Notes: a model not told the origin generated them from the sequence alone. A DNA stretch of 64,000 nt from Maricaulis maris (GCF_036322705.1 NZ_AP027270.1:986501-1050500); one strand, 5' to 3'. Positions 18,209 through 28,136 are shown, counted from the stretch's first letter. A program made the numbers and translations.

Positions 18209-19288
18209 ATGCAGGTCGATATCCGAAAACCAAGCGAGCTGACCGACGCCGAACGGGGTGCCTGGCGCGCCTTTCTGGCCGCGGAGCCGACACTCGCAAG
18301 CCCTTGTTTTGCGTTGGAATTCGCCGAGTGTTGCGAAGAGGCGCGCGATGATACGCGGGTCCTGGTCATGCGTCGGCAGGGCGTGATTTCCGGCTTCCTG
18401 CCGTTCCAGGCCGGCCGTCTGGGCTTCGCGCGTCCGCTCGCCGGACCGCTCAGCGATGTCCACGGGGTGATTGCGCCGAATCCCCACGAGGCCGACCCGG
18501 CGGGCTGGCTGGCGCAGGCCGGCATCGCGGTTTTCGACTTTCACAGCGCGCTCGCAGGACAGCGCGGGTTTGCCTGTGTCGGCGGGGTTCCGGACGGGTC
18601 CTGGGTGATCGATACGGCGGACGGGTTTGACGCTTGGCATGCGGCGCGCAAAGCGGTCAATCCCAAAGCCATGCGAAACATCGCGACGCGCCTCAGGCGG
18701 CTCGAAGAGGTCGAGGGCGGGTATTCCTTCGTGATGGCGGACTACCGCCCCGAGGTCTTTGCGGCGATGGTCAGGTTGAAGCGGGATCAATACCGCCGGA
18801 CCGGGGTTTTCGATGTCTTCTCGGTTGGTTGGACGGGCCGTCTGTTGCAGGCGATCCTGAAACGACAGAGCGACCATTTCTCCGGGGTCTGTTCCAGCCT
18901 CTGCGTCGGCGACGAGATCGTCGCGGTCCATGTCGGCATGGCGAGCGACCGTCTCTGCCATTACTGGTTCCCGGCCTATGAGGCCGACCACAGCCGCTTG
19001 AGCCCTGGCGTGCTTTTGCTGGTGGAGATGGTGCGGACGGCGGCGGCCATGGGACATCTCGGCGTCGAGCTGGGGCCGGGCGATTATGCGTTCAAGAAAG
19101 ACCTGGCGAGCAGTCAGACGGGACTTGTCAGCGGCCGCTTCACCACGAACAGTCTGCGCGGACGTCTTGTCCGGTCCTCCGAGGGCTTTGCCGAGGCCTG
19201 TTCCAAGGCTCCGGTGGGCGCAGTCGGCGTACTGCCGGCCAAAGGACTCCGCAAGCTCGGACGCCTGACCGGCTTCATGGCATTATGA
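18209..19288 (+). CDS. HfsK-like / CelD-type GNAT N-acyltransferase
   Basis: The 359-residue protein is built like the BcsL/CelD (Acetyltransf_6) and FemAB-type double GNAT family. It has an N-terminal half with VLVMRRQGVISGFLPFQ and a C-terminal half with MVRLKRDQYRRTGVFDVF, DEIVAVHVGM and YWFPAYEADHSRLSPGVLLL. Caulobacter HfsK is an acyltransferase of this kind that modifies holdfast polysaccharide, so a role in acylating the repeat unit is likely given the neighbours. It is divergent from hfsF and overlaps the downstream GH5-like gene by ATGA, so the two are probably made together. Confidence 0.72.
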   Translation: MQVDIRKPSELTDAERGAWRAFLAAEPTLASPCFALEFAECCEEARDDTRVLVMRRQGVISGFLPFQAGRLGFARPLAGPLSDVHGVIAPNPHEADPAGWLAQAGIAVFDFHSALAGQRGFACVGGVPDGSWVIDTADGFDAWHAARKAVNPKAMRNIATRLRRLEEVEGGYSFVMADYRPEVFAAMVRLKRDQYRRTGVFDVFSVGWTGRLLQAILKRQSDHFSGVCSSLCVGDEIVAVHVGMASDRLCHYWFPAYEADHSRLSPGVLLLVEMVRTAAAMGHLGVELGPGDYAFKKDLASSQTGLVSGRFTTNSLRGRLVRSSEGFAEACSKAPVGAVGVLPAKGLRKLGRLTGFMAL

Positions 19289-20484
19289 CCGGGATTACGC
19301 GTCGCCAGGGCCTGACCGCGGCCGCCGCCGCATTCGTCTGGCCGCCCGGCAGCCATGCCCATACGCTCCGCCAATCTCTGTGGGACAACAGCGCGGGAAC
19401 CCGCCTGCGAGGAATGGTGATCGCCCAGCGTCGGGTCTATCCCACGATCGATGGCCCCGAGTTTCTGGGACCGGGCCCGGTCGGGGCCCCGGTCAGCGAG
19501 GCGTCGCTGCAGCGATTGAGCGTGCTGGGAGCCAATCTGGTTGTCCTGTCCGTCCCGGCTCCGGCCAGCGAAGCTCCGCCCTATGCCCCTGATCGCGCGA
19601 TCGAACAGCATCTGCACCGTCTGGTGCGTCGCTGCGCCCGGCAGGGCCTGTTTGTCGTGATCGGATTTCGCAGCGGTCCGGGCCGCAGCGAGTTCACCTT
19701 CCATCGCGATCAGGCGGGCAGCTGGTTTCCGGCCAGTGCCATTGACGAGAGCGTCTGGCGGTCGCGCGAGGCGCAGGATGGCTGGGTCGCGATGTGGCAA
19801 CGAACTGCGCAGCAATTCCGCATCTATCCCAATCTGGCCGGCTATCTCCTGATGGTCGAACCGAATGCCAATCTGGCAGCGCCGGGTGCCGATGGCGGCG
19901 ATTTGGATATCTGGGAGGCTGACCGTCTGGCCGAGACGGTTGCCGGGACACCGGCAGACTGGCCGGCGCTGGCTGCGCGGCTTGCCCGGGCGGTCCGGCG
20001 TGAGGATACCGTCACGCCGATTCTTGTCAGCCCGGATGGTTATGCCGGTCTCGCCTTTGCCGGTCTGATCGATCGCGGGGCTGCGCCGGGTCAGGTGCTG
20101 GCCATTCATGACTATGCGCCGCGGGCCTATACCCATCAGCCGGCCGGCGCCGGGATCGGGTTCAATCCTGACCGGGCTGACTTCGCCCAAGCGACCGGTG
20201 GTCCCTGGATGCTGGGCGAGTTCGGCGTGTCGCGCTGGGCGCCAGGCGCTGATCGCTACCTCACCAGCCGGATCGCGGCGGCCGAGGCAGCGGGCGCAGG
20301 CTGGTCCGCCTTTCGCTGGGATAGTGGCTGGCGGGTCTATGAGGATGCGGAGAACCGCTTCAATCCGCTCTACGGCGCTGACCCGGAAGCGTCGTCACCC
20401 GATCCGGCATCATCGCTGATCGCCCCGCTCGCGCGCGCCTGGTCCGCCAATCGGCTTCGCCCGGCGCCGCTTCTGCGGCGTTAA
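19285..20484 (+). CDS. GH5-like glycoside hydrolase, exported, within the holdfast cluster
   Basis: The 399-residue protein starts with a twin-arginine-like signal (TRRQGLTAAAAAFVWPPGSHAH). GH5 landmarks are visible: the acid/base Glu192 in YLLMVEPNAN, IHDYAPRAYTHQ (His/Tyr of the active site plus the FTHQ-type motif) and the nucleophile Glu312 in WMLGEFGVSRW. The residue before the acid/base Glu is Val rather than the usual Asn, which is a deviation. It is translationally coupled to the acyltransferase, so it could trim or release holdfast polysaccharide in the periplasm or outside. Family GH5 is my reading; a related TIM-barrel clan A family is possible. Confidence 0.7.
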   Translation: MTGITRRQGLTAAAAAFVWPPGSHAHTLRQSLWDNSAGTRLRGMVIAQRRVYPTIDGPEFLGPGPVGAPVSEASLQRLSVLGANLVVLSVPAPASEAPPYAPDRAIEQHLHRLVRRCARQGLFVVIGFRSGPGRSEFTFHRDQAGSWFPASAIDESVWRSREAQDGWVAMWQRTAQQFRIYPNLAGYLLMVEPNANLAAPGADGGDLDIWEADRLAETVAGTPADWPALAARLARAVRREDTVTPILVSPDGYAGLAFAGLIDRGAAPGQVLAIHDYAPRAYTHQPAGAGIGFNPDRADFAQATGGPWMLGEFGVSRWAPGADRYLTSRIAAAEAAGAGWSAFRWDSGWRVYEDAENRFNPLYGADPEASSPDPASSLIAPLARAWSANRLRPAPLLRR

Positions 20485-20490
20485 GCCGGG

Positions 20491-22071
20491 TCAGCGGATA
20501 TTGATCTTGTCGCCGAGCAGGGCGGGCAGGGTGCGGAGCATGATCCACAGGTCGAACCAGAAGCCGGCCTTGGCAATATAGGCCACGTCATAGGCGATCC
20601 GCTCGCGGGCGGCTTCCGGCGAATGGAGCGGCCCCCGCGAACCATTGATCTGGGCCCAGCCGGTGATGCCCGGCTTGACGCGGTGACGGTGCGCATACTC
20701 GGCAACCAGATTGGCGGTTTCGGTGCCGCCCGTGCGCATGCCGATGGCGTGCGGCCGGGGACCGACGAGAGACATGTCGCCGGTCAGCACATTCCACAAT
20801 TGCGGCAATTCATCGAGGCTGGTCTTGCGCAGGAAGCCGCCAACCCCTGTGACCCGCGGATCATGCAGCTCGACCTGGCGCATGGGCTTCTCGGCGGCCG
20901 CGGGATCATGGCGCATGGTACGGAATTTCAGCACCTGGATCGGCCGGCCATTGAAGCCTTCACGGACCTGCCGGAACAGTACCGGGCCGCGACTGTCGAG
21001 GCGAACGGCGAGGGCGATCACGGCCATCACCGGCAGGCTGAACACAAACAGGCCGAAGCCCAGAACGAGGTCCTGCAATCGCTTGGCCGCCAGCTGTCCG
21101 AACGGCACTTCGCTGCCGCTCATGCGGGCCGCCTGGACACCGACGATTTCGTCGAGCGAGGTCGCTTCCGGGTCAAACCTTTCGAGGTCGAGCAGAAGGC
21201 AGACCGTGTGCGGCAGGGCGCGGAGCTTGGTGAGCAGGAGACGCACCCGCGCTTCGGCCTTCGGCGTCACGGTCAGGATGATCCGGTCGACCTCGTGCAG
21301 CAGGCTCCATTTCAGCAGGTCATCAGTCGTGCCGAGATAGGGCGCGCCGGCCAGAGCCTGCGGGCTGCGGGCTGCACGGTCGTCAAAAACGCCGACCACA
21401 TTGATCGTCCCGGATCCGGCATTGGCGGTGATGAGTTTGCTGGCATTGGGTGTCGCGCCGACCAGCACGACGTTGCGGGCGAGACGCCCCGCCCGGGCCC
21501 AATGCTGGATGAAACCGGCATAGATCACGTGCAGAAGGGTGACCGCGCCAACGGCGGTGATCGAAAAGGTAGCGACGAGGTGGGCAACGCCCGGTGCCGT
21601 CACACCGGCCAGCAAGGTGATCGCGCTGCCGGTCAGGGCTGCGGCAATGAAGGCCCGCAGCATCCGCAACATGGAACTTTCACGCGGCTCGATCCGGTAC
21701 AGGCCCATCACCATCAACAGGGCCGGGCACAGGGTTGCGAAGGCCAGCAGCGGCAATAGCTCCCCGGCGGCGACTTCGGTGACGGCCCCCCCGGACAGCG
21801 CATAGGCGCCAGCCACGGTCAGGGTCAGGATGGCGAAGATGTCGATGGCCTGCCAGACATGACCGAGCGCCTTGCGATCAAGGCGATTGCGCGGAGCTCG
21901 GGCATCGGCTTTCAAATGGGCACGGGTCAGGCCGGCCGCGTCCAGGCTGGACGGGCGCAAGGCATCCGAGAAGTCATTCGCCGGACCTGAGGCCTTGCGG
22001 GCCTGTTGGTCGGTCGGGCGATCTGGTGCGTTGGAATAATCCACGGCAGTCCCCATCGATTTCGAGGCCAT
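20491..22071 (-). CDS. hfsE: Undecaprenyl-phosphate glycosyl-1-phosphate transferase (holdfast HfsE)
   Basis: This 526-residue polyisoprenyl-phosphate hexose-1-phosphate transferase has the usual WbaP-like plan. A disordered N-terminus (about 1-65) is followed by four or five membrane helices, a Rossmann-like CoA_binding_3 middle (ARNVVLVGATPNASKLI) and a last helix. The catalytic bact_transf domain ends it: LDSRGPVLFRQVREGFNGRP, FRTMRHD, FLRKTSLDELPQLWNVLTGD and GPRPHA. It loads the first sugar phosphate onto the lipid carrier and so starts repeat-unit synthesis. Its location beside the other hfs genes supports HfsE, though PssY/PssZ-type paralogues have the same layout. Confidence 0.82.
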   Translation of the reverse strand: MASKSMGTAVDYSNAPDRPTDQQARKASGPANDFSDALRPSSLDAAGLTRAHLKADARAPRNRLDRKALGHVWQAIDIFAILTLTVAGAYALSGGAVTEVAAGELLPLLAFATLCPALLMVMGLYRIEPRESSMLRMLRAFIAAALTGSAITLLAGVTAPGVAHLVATFSITAVGAVTLLHVIYAGFIQHWARAGRLARNVVLVGATPNASKLITANAGSGTINVVGVFDDRAARSPQALAGAPYLGTTDDLLKWSLLHEVDRIILTVTPKAEARVRLLLTKLRALPHTVCLLLDLERFDPEATSLDEIVGVQAARMSGSEVPFGQLAAKRLQDLVLGFGLFVFSLPVMAVIALAVRLDSRGPVLFRQVREGFNGRPIQVLKFRTMRHDPAAAEKPMRQVELHDPRVTGVGGFLRKTSLDELPQLWNVLTGDMSLVGPRPHAIGMRTGGTETANLVAEYAHRHRVKPGITGWAQINGSRGPLHSPEAARERIAYDVAYIAKAGFWFDLWIMLRTLPALLGDKINIR

Positions 22072-22258
22072 TTGAGCAGGTCAGGCAAAAGATTTCGTTG
22101 AGAAGCGTGGTTAGTGAAGCGTTACCGGTCTGCCCGGCGCCGGCCGGAGCGTCGTGAAGAAAAGGGGTGCATTTTTGTGCGCCGCAACATATCACGGGCC
22201 GATGAGGGGGCGTGCGCTCGCCTTCTTTTGACCTGCGCAGCTGCCTGATGGACTTCCA

Positions 22259-23869
22259 ATGCTCAAAGCTTCTCTCGCCGCCTTCACGGAACGGCTCTCC
22301 GCGACCATTGGTGACCGCGGCGAACTGCCACCGCTGAATGCGAGTCGGATCCGCATTGAAATCCTCGCCGGCCTGACTGTCGCGCTGGCGCTGGTTCCCG
22401 AAGCTGTCGCCTTCGCATTTGTTGCCGGTGTGCCACCGCTGGCCGGCCTCTACGCCGCCTTCATTGTCGGTCTGGTCACGGCCGTGCTGGGCGGTCGCCG
22501 CGGCATGATCTCCGGGGCGACGGGAGCCCTGGCGGTGGTCATGGTGCATCTCGTCGCCACGCACGGGATCGAATATCTGTTCGCCACTGTGGTGCTGATG
22601 GGCATTATCCAGATCACGGCCGGTCTGCTTCGCCTTGGCAAGTTCATCCGGATGGTCCCGCACCCGGTCATGCTGGGCTTCGTGAACGGGCTGGCAATCG
22701 TGATTTTCCTCGCCCAGATGGAGCAGTTCAAGACCGTCAATGAAGCCGGCGAGCACGTCTGGATGACCGGCTGGCCGCTGCTGCTGACGCTCGGCCTGGT
22801 CGGGCTGACCATGGTGCTGATCTGGGCTGTGCCCAAAGTCACCAAAGCGGTCCCGGCGCCGCTGGTCGCCATTGGCGTGGTCGCGGCCCTGGTCATCGGC
22901 TTCGGACTGCCGGTCCCGCGGGTCGGTGATCTGGCCTCGATCGAGGGCGGTCTGCCGACCTTCCATATTCCGATGGTCCCGCTCAGTCTCGAGACTTTCG
23001 AGATCATTCTGCCCTACGCCTTCATCCTGGCCGCGATCGGTCTGATCGAAAGCCTTTTGACGCTCAACCTGGTCGGCGAGATCACCGGCCGTCGAGGCGG
23101 TGCGTCGCAGGAATGCGTGGCCCAGGGCCTGGCCAATCTCATCACCGGCTTCTTCGGCGGCATGGGTGGCTGTGCGATGATTGGCCAGTCGATGATCAAT
23201 GTGAAATCCGGCGGCCGTCTGCGCCTTGCCGGCATCGCTGCAGCACTCTTCCTGCTCGCCTTCATTCTGGTCGGGTCGTCGGTGATCGAGCAGATCCCGC
23301 TGGCGGCGCTGGTCGGTGTGATGTTCATGGTCGTGATCGGGACATTCGCCTGGCAGAGCCTGCGCATCCTGACCCGGATCCCCAAATCCGACGCCTTCGT
23401 GATCATCCTGGTGACCGGTGTCACGGTCTATTCCGACCTCGCCGTAGCGGTGATCGTGGGGGTTATCGTCTCGGCGCTTGTCTATGCCTGGAACGCGGCG
23501 TCGCGCATCCATGCCCGCGAAAGTATCGGCGAGGCGGGTGAGCATATCTACAAGCTGGAAGGCCCGCTCTTCTTCGGCTCGACGGCCAGTTTCCAGGAAT
23601 TGTTCGACATCGAGAATGATCGCGACCTGGTGGTGATCGACTTCGCCGACAGCCGTGTGGTCGACCAGTCGGCCCTGCAGGCGATCGAGGACCTGGCCGT
23701 CAAGTACGACCAGGCCGACAAGCGCCTCGAACTGCGCCATCTCAGCCGCGAGTGCCACAAGCTGCTCACGCGGGCCGGTCAGCTGATGGTCGATAGCGAT
23801 GACGATCCGGCCTATGAGATCGCCGTGGATTACAAGGTCCGGCTGGGCCGCATGGGTGGCGCGCACTAG
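22259..23869 (+). CDS. SulP-family anion transporter with STAS domain
   Basis: This 536-residue protein has a 10-14 helix SLC26/SulP core (about 25-410) that starts [35 protein letters not shown] (shown here as the family signature region, residues 31-65) and includes [11 protein letters not shown] and [18 protein letters not shown] domain follows, with [22 protein letters not shown] (about 455-476). Such proteins move sulfate, bicarbonate, chloride or carboxylates; substrate cannot be told here. An alpha-carbonic anhydrase is encoded about 3.4 kb away on the other strand, but the two are not in one operon. Confidence 0.9.
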   Translation: MLKASLAAFTERLSATIGDRGELPPLNASRIRIEILAGLTVALALVPEAVAFAFVAGVPPLAGLYAAFIVGLVTAVLGGRRGMISGATGALAVVMVHLVATHGIEYLFATVVLMGIIQITAGLLRLGKFIRMVPHPVMLGFVNGLAIVIFLAQMEQFKTVNEAGEHVWMTGWPLLLTLGLVGLTMVLIWAVPKVTKAVPAPLVAIGVVAALVIGFGLPVPRVGDLASIEGGLPTFHIPMVPLSLETFEIILPYAFILAAIGLIESLLTLNLVGEITGRRGGASQECVAQGLANLITGFFGGMGGCAMIGQSMINVKSGGRLRLAGIAAALFLLAFILVGSSVIEQIPLAALVGVMFMVVIGTFAWQSLRILTRIPKSDAFVIILVTGVTVYSDLAVAVIVGVIVSALVYAWNAASRIHARESIGEAGEHIYKLEGPLFFGSTASFQELFDIENDRDLVVIDFADSRVVDQSALQAIEDLAVKYDQADKRLELRHLSRECHKLLTRAGQLMVDSDDDPAYEIAVDYKVRLGRMGGAH

Positions 23870-23992
23870 CGCCCGGCCGGCTGGTCCGGCACCCGGCCCT
23901 CCCGATCCCGCACACGTGACAGCCTGACCGGTTTGTGGTCGGAGGGATTGCGTCTTAGTGTCTGCTCCAAGAATCCATTCTTGGGGGAAAAC

Positions 23993-26900
23993 ATGACCAG
24001 ATTTGTTGCCATTTTGGCTGCGTCCACGATGCTGACGGCCGCGCCGGTCTTTGCCTTTCAGGGTGAGGAAAGCGGAGGCTGGGACGTCGCCAACCCGCCG
24101 CTCGAAACGCGTGCGATCGACATCAATGTCACTGAGGGCACCTGGATGTCGGTCGATGTCAGCCCGGACGGGCAGACCATCGCCTTCGACCTTCTGGGTG
24201 ACATCTACACCATCCCGGTCACCGGCGGTGAGGCGACCAATATCGCCTCCGGCCTGCCCTGGGAGATCCAGCCGCGCTTCTCGCCCGATGGCAGCCAGAT
24301 CGCCTTCACCTCGGATCGCGCCGGTGGCGACAATATCTGGGTGATGGATGTTGACGGTTCGAATGCCCGTCAGCTGACCGAGGAAAGCTTCCGTCTGCTC
24401 AACAATGCGACCTGGCACCCGTCCGGTCGCTATATCGCGGCGCGCAAGCATTTCACGACCTCGCGCTCGGCCGGTACCGGCGAGATCTGGCTTTATCACG
24501 TGCTGGGCGGCAATGGCGTCCAGCTGGTCGAGCGCCCGAACGAGAATTTCCAGAAGGAACTCGGCGAGCCGATCTTCTCGCCGGACGGTCGCTATCTCTA
24601 TTACACGCAGAACGTGACCCCGGGTAACACCTTCATCTACGCCCAGGATTCCAACACCGACCTGTTCGACATCCGTCGCTATGACATGGAAACCGGCGAG
24701 ACCGACACGGCTGTCTCCGGCGCCGGTGGCGCCGTGCGTCCGTCGCCATCGCCGGATGGCCGCTACATGGCCTTTGTGCGTCGCGACCGCATTCGCTCCG
24801 GTCTGTGGATCAAGGACCTGACCAGCGGCGAGGAACGCCGCATCGTCGAGACTGTTGACCAGGACATGCAGGAAACCTGGGGCATTACGGGCATGTATCC
24901 GAACATGGACTGGATGCCGGACAGTAACTCCATCGTGTACTGGTCCGAGGGGGGCATCCAGCGCGTCGATATCGCCTCGGGCGAGGTCACCAATATCCCG
25001 TTCAGCGTCACCGATACGCGCGATGTGATCGATCCGCCGCGCCCCTCTGTCGAGGTCGCTCCGAACGAATTCCAAACCCGCATGCCGCGCTTTGCCACGG
25101 CCTCGCCGGATGGCAGCCAGATCGTCTATGAGACGCTCGGCCAGCTCTGGGTGCGCGACGCCAATGGTGGCGAACCGCGCCGCCTGACCCGCGATGACGG
25201 CTCGCGCCGCGAGATGATGCCGACCTGGTCGGCCGATGGTCGCACCATCGCCTTTGCCACCTGGGACGACCAGGATCTCGGCTCGATCCGCACCATCTCG
25301 GCCCGTGGCGGCCGTGAGCGCGTGCTGACCAGCCAGCCCGGTCATTATCGCAGTCCGCGTTTCTCGCCGGATGGCCAGACGGTGGTCTTCGAGAAGGGCT
25401 CCGGCGGTTATCTGACGGCGCCGGAATGGTCCGAGAATGAGGGCGTCTATCGCGTTCCGGCCAATGGCGGCGAGATGGTGCGCGTCACCGACAGCGGATC
25501 GGATCCGCATTTTGGCGCGTCCAATGACCGCATCTTTGTCACCCGTGGCGGGGGCGGGGCCAGCCTGGTCTCGATGGATCTCGATGGCGATAATGAGCGC
25601 ACGCATGTCACCGGTGAACTGGTGACCGGCTATCAGGTCTCACCCGATGGCACCCATGTCGCCTTCCGGCAGAATTATGACGTCTTCGTCCAGCCGCTTC
25701 TGCCCGGGCCGCAATCGGTCTCCGGTGGCCGCGGTGGCTCGGCCCTGCCGACGGTCGAGGTATCCGGCAATGGCGGGAGCTATTTCCACTGGAGCGGCTC
25801 CGGCGATGCCGTTCACTGGTCGATGGGACCGACCTTCTACACGGCGACCGTGGCGGAGTTCCGTCCGGACCCGACGGGTGAGCGCGAATACACGCCGCCG
25901 ACCGAAGGCGTGAACCTGTCCATGACCGCGACGGCTGACCGCCCGACCGGCATGGTCGCTCTGACCAATGCGCGCATCATCACCATGGCCGGTGAGGATG
26001 GCGGCGTGATCGAGAACGGCACGATCGTCATTGATGGAAATCGCATTGCGGCCATCGGTGCCGATGTGGCGGTGCCAGAAGGAGCCCGGGTCGTTGACCT
26101 GGACGGCCGCACCATCACGCCGGGCTTCATCGATGCCCACGCGCACGGACCGCAGGGCACAGGCGATATCATTCCCGAGCAGAACTGGTCGGCGATCGCC
26201 CATCTCGCGCTCGGCGTGACCACGATCCATGACCCGTCGAGCCAGGCCAGCCATATCTTCACGGCCGGCGAGTATCAGCGTGCAGGCCGCTATCTCGCAC
26301 CGCGCATCTATTCGACCGGCGAGATCGTCTACGGCGCCCGCGCCGCGTCGGTCTATGCCCAGATCGACAATTACGAGGACGCGACGGAGCACGTCTTCCG
26401 CCTCGCCTCGCAGGGCGCCCACTCGATCAAGAACTACAACCAGCCGCGTCGTGACCAGCGCCAGCAGGTCGTCGCCGCGGCTCATGCCGCGGGTGTCGAA
26501 GTGGTCGCCGAGGGCGGATCCAACTACCATATGGACATGGCCATGGTGGCCGACGGCAATACCTCGATCGAACACAATCTGCCGCTCTCCATGATCTATG
26601 AAGACGTGCTGCAGATGTATTCCCAGACCGAGGTCGCCTACACGCCGACCATCGTCGTGACTTATGGCGGTCTGGCGGGGGATCCCTACTGGCGTCAGGC
26701 AACCGATGTCTGGCTGCATCCGATCCTGTCGCGTCATGCCCCGCCCAGCATTCTACAGGCCGGGTCGGTTCGCCGGACCACGGCGCCGGAAGATGACTTT
26801 GTCGATGACGACAATGCCCGCACCGCCCATCTCCTGATGGAGCGCGGCGTGGATGTCTCGATCGGGGCCCATGGTCAGCAGGAAGGTCTCGCCGCCCATT

Positions 26901-27181
26901 GGGAAATGTGGTCCTTCGTGCGGGGTGGCTGGTCGCCGCTGGAGGCCCTGCAGGCGGCCACGGTCATGCCGGCCCGCCATCTCGGCTTCGACAATGACCT
27001 CGGCTCGCTTGAAGTCGGCAAGCTGGCGGACCTCGTGGTCATGACCGCAAACCCGCTCGATGATATCGGCAATACCGACGAGATCGAATACGTTATGCTC
27101 AATGGTCGCCTCTACGAGGCCGGAACGATGAACGAGACGGTCACCGGGGATCACCAGCGTCAGCCCTATTTCTGGGAATAG
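23993..27181 (+). CDS. TolB/WD40-type propeller fused to amidohydrolase, secreted
   Basis: This 1062-residue protein starts at 23993 with a signal peptide (MTRFVAILAASTMLTAAPVFA). Residues about 50-640 hold repeated PD40-like blades, each with an SPDG.Q.AF core (e.g. FSPDGSQIAFTSDRAGGDN). From about residue 660 an amidohydrolase begins: LTNARIITMAGEDG, then the metal motif FIDAHAHGP (HxH), a later SIEHNLP and GAHGQQEGLAAHWEM, and the end ADLVVMTANPLDDI. The catalytic core is intact by eye. The substrate (peptide, cyclic amide or lactone) is unknown. The same fusion occurs in other bacteria, so it is not a local accident. A terminator follows. Confidence 0.88.
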   Translation: MTRFVAILAASTMLTAAPVFAFQGEESGGWDVANPPLETRAIDINVTEGTWMSVDVSPDGQTIAFDLLGDIYTIPVTGGEATNIASGLPWEIQPRFSPDGSQIAFTSDRAGGDNIWVMDVDGSNARQLTEESFRLLNNATWHPSGRYIAARKHFTTSRSAGTGEIWLYHVLGGNGVQLVERPNENFQKELGEPIFSPDGRYLYYTQNVTPGNTFIYAQDSNTDLFDIRRYDMETGETDTAVSGAGGAVRPSPSPDGRYMAFVRRDRIRSGLWIKDLTSGEERRIVETVDQDMQETWGITGMYPNMDWMPDSNSIVYWSEGGIQRVDIASGEVTNIPFSVTDTRDVIDPPRPSVEVAPNEFQTRMPRFATASPDGSQIVYETLGQLWVRDANGGEPRRLTRDDGSRREMMPTWSADGRTIAFATWDDQDLGSIRTISARGGRERVLTSQPGHYRSPRFSPDGQTVVFEKGSGGYLTAPEWSENEGVYRVPANGGEMVRVTDSGSDPHFGASNDRIFVTRGGGGASLVSMDLDGDNERTHVTGELVTGYQVSPDGTHVAFRQNYDVFVQPLLPGPQSVSGGRGGSALPTVEVSGNGGSYFHWSGSGDAVHWSMGPTFYTATVAEFRPDPTGEREYTPPTEGVNLSMTATADRPTGMVALTNARIITMAGEDGGVIENGTIVIDGNRIAAIGADVAVPEGARVVDLDGRTITPGFIDAHAHGPQGTGDIIPEQNWSAIAHLALGVTTIHDPSSQASHIFTAGEYQRAGRYLAPRIYSTGEIVYGARAASVYAQIDNYEDATEHVFRLASQGAHSIKNYNQPRRDQRQQVVAAAHAAGVEVVAEGGSNYHMDMAMVADGNTSIEHNLPLSMIYEDVLQMYSQTEVAYTPTIVVTYGGLAGDPYWRQATDVWLHPILSRHAPPSILQAGSVRRTTAPEDDFVDDDNARTAHLLMERGVDVSIGAHGQQEGLAAHWEMWSFVRGGWSPLEALQAATVMPARHLGFDNDLGSLEVGKLADLVVMTANPLDDIGNTDEIEYVMLNGRLYEAGTMNETVTGDHQRQPYFWE

Positions 27182-27211
27182 GACCGAGCGCGACGATCGC
27201 CGGACAAAAAA

Positions 27212-27245
27212 GAGGGCGCTCCATCGGGGCGCCCTCAGTCTTTCG
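27212..27245 (+). terminator. Rho-independent terminator after the amidohydrolase gene
   Basis: The stem GAGGGCGC / GCGCCCTC (27212-27219 with 27229-27236) is followed by AGTCTTTC. On the other strand the stem is followed by TTTTTTGTCC, so it also suits the converging carbonic anhydrase gene, whose stop is at 27264. Confidence 0.75.
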
Positions 27246-27263
27246 GGGGGATTGTGAGTGCGG

Positions 27264-28010
27264 TCAGCCGGCGGTCTGCAGCAGCACCCGTCGATGGTGC
27301 GGCATGACCGGCCGGTTGGAATGGGGGTGACGTTCGGCGAACCAGTCGATCTGGGCCTGGGTCGCCGTGACGGCATGGGCGTAAACCGTCCAGGAGACGA
27401 TTTCGCTGCAAGGCGGGGTCGTCAGCGAGCCGGCATAGCGAAAGGCGGCCGGGTCGGTCGGGAGGAAGTCGCGCAGGCGCAGGGCGGCGGCCACGCCCCC
27501 ACTGCCGTGCGGGTCGGGATCAATGGCCCAGATGCCGGACAGGGCCGGCATCGCCGCGCCGACCTCGACCATCACGCCGACAACGGCGAGAGACCCGTCT
27601 TCCGCGGCATGCACGAAATGGACTTCCATCGGCGCATTCTGGCCCTCGATCTGGTGCTCGCTTTCGGCATGGAAGTGGAATTGCACGAGCCGGTAATGCC
27701 GACCGTCGAGATCAAGGCCGGCCTCGCCGGTCACGGTGACCTGTACCGTATGGCCATTATCGACCACCTCACCGGCAAGGGTGTCGGGCCAGTCCAGGGC
27801 CGGACCTGCGGCAAAGGCCGGGATGGCGCCGGTGATGTTGATCGGGGATTGTTGCTGTCCGGTAGCGCAGCTGGCGTCGGCACCGCCATGCTCGCCCCAG
27901 TGCGCCGGCCCCTCGTCGCCGGAATAACTCCAGTGCTGAGCCTGGGCCGTCAGCGGGGCCGCGAGCGCGAGCGCCGCGGCGAGGGTGAGGCTATGGAGGG
28001 TGCGCGACAT
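27264..28010 (-). CDS. Alpha-class carbonic anhydrase, periplasmic
   Basis: This 248-residue protein begins at 28010 with a signal peptide (MSRTLHSLTLAAALALAAPLTAQA) and continues HWSYSGDEGPAHWGE, the alpha-CA start. Zinc ligands appear as QFHFHAESEH (two His) and MEVHFVH (third His). QQSPINI and a late GSLTTPPCSEIVSWTV are diagnostic. It hydrates CO2 in the periplasm. It sits downstream of the TonB receptor gene on the same strand, but a strong terminator lies between. Confidence 0.93.
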   Translation of the reverse strand: MSRTLHSLTLAAALALAAPLTAQAQHWSYSGDEGPAHWGEHGGADASCATGQQQSPINITGAIPAFAAGPALDWPDTLAGEVVDNGHTVQVTVTGEAGLDLDGRHYRLVQFHFHAESEHQIEGQNAPMEVHFVHAAEDGSLAVVGVMVEVGAAMPALSGIWAIDPDPHGSGGVAAALRLRDFLPTDPAAFRYAGSLTTPPCSEIVSWTVYAHAVTATQAQIDWFAERHPHSNRPVMPHHRRVLLQTAG

Positions 28011-28075
28011 CAAGGAAGCTCCGGCCGGTTGGCGACAGGCTTGAGACTGAACGATCCGGTCACCCTGTGCAGCGA

Positions 28076-28105
28076 ATAAAAAAGCCCCGGGCAAACGCCC
28101 GGGGC
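28076..28105 (-). terminator. Rho-independent terminator of the TonB receptor gene
   Basis: On the minus strand the perfect 9-bp stem GCCCCGGGC / GCCCGGGGC with loop GTTT is followed by TTTTTTATTC. It sits 32 bp after the TonB receptor stop and overlaps the leader of the carbonic anhydrase gene. Confidence 0.85.
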
Positions 28106-28136
28106 TTCTCAAAACCTTAAGCTTTTCAGCGTCGGG

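Noticed and set aside
21974-25606. A 1210-codon open frame on the minus strand antisense to the SulP and amidohydrolase genes
   Set aside because: It runs opposite two well-supported genes and is rich in His, Arg, Asp and Gly with no domain. Such frames are expected in GC-rich DNA.
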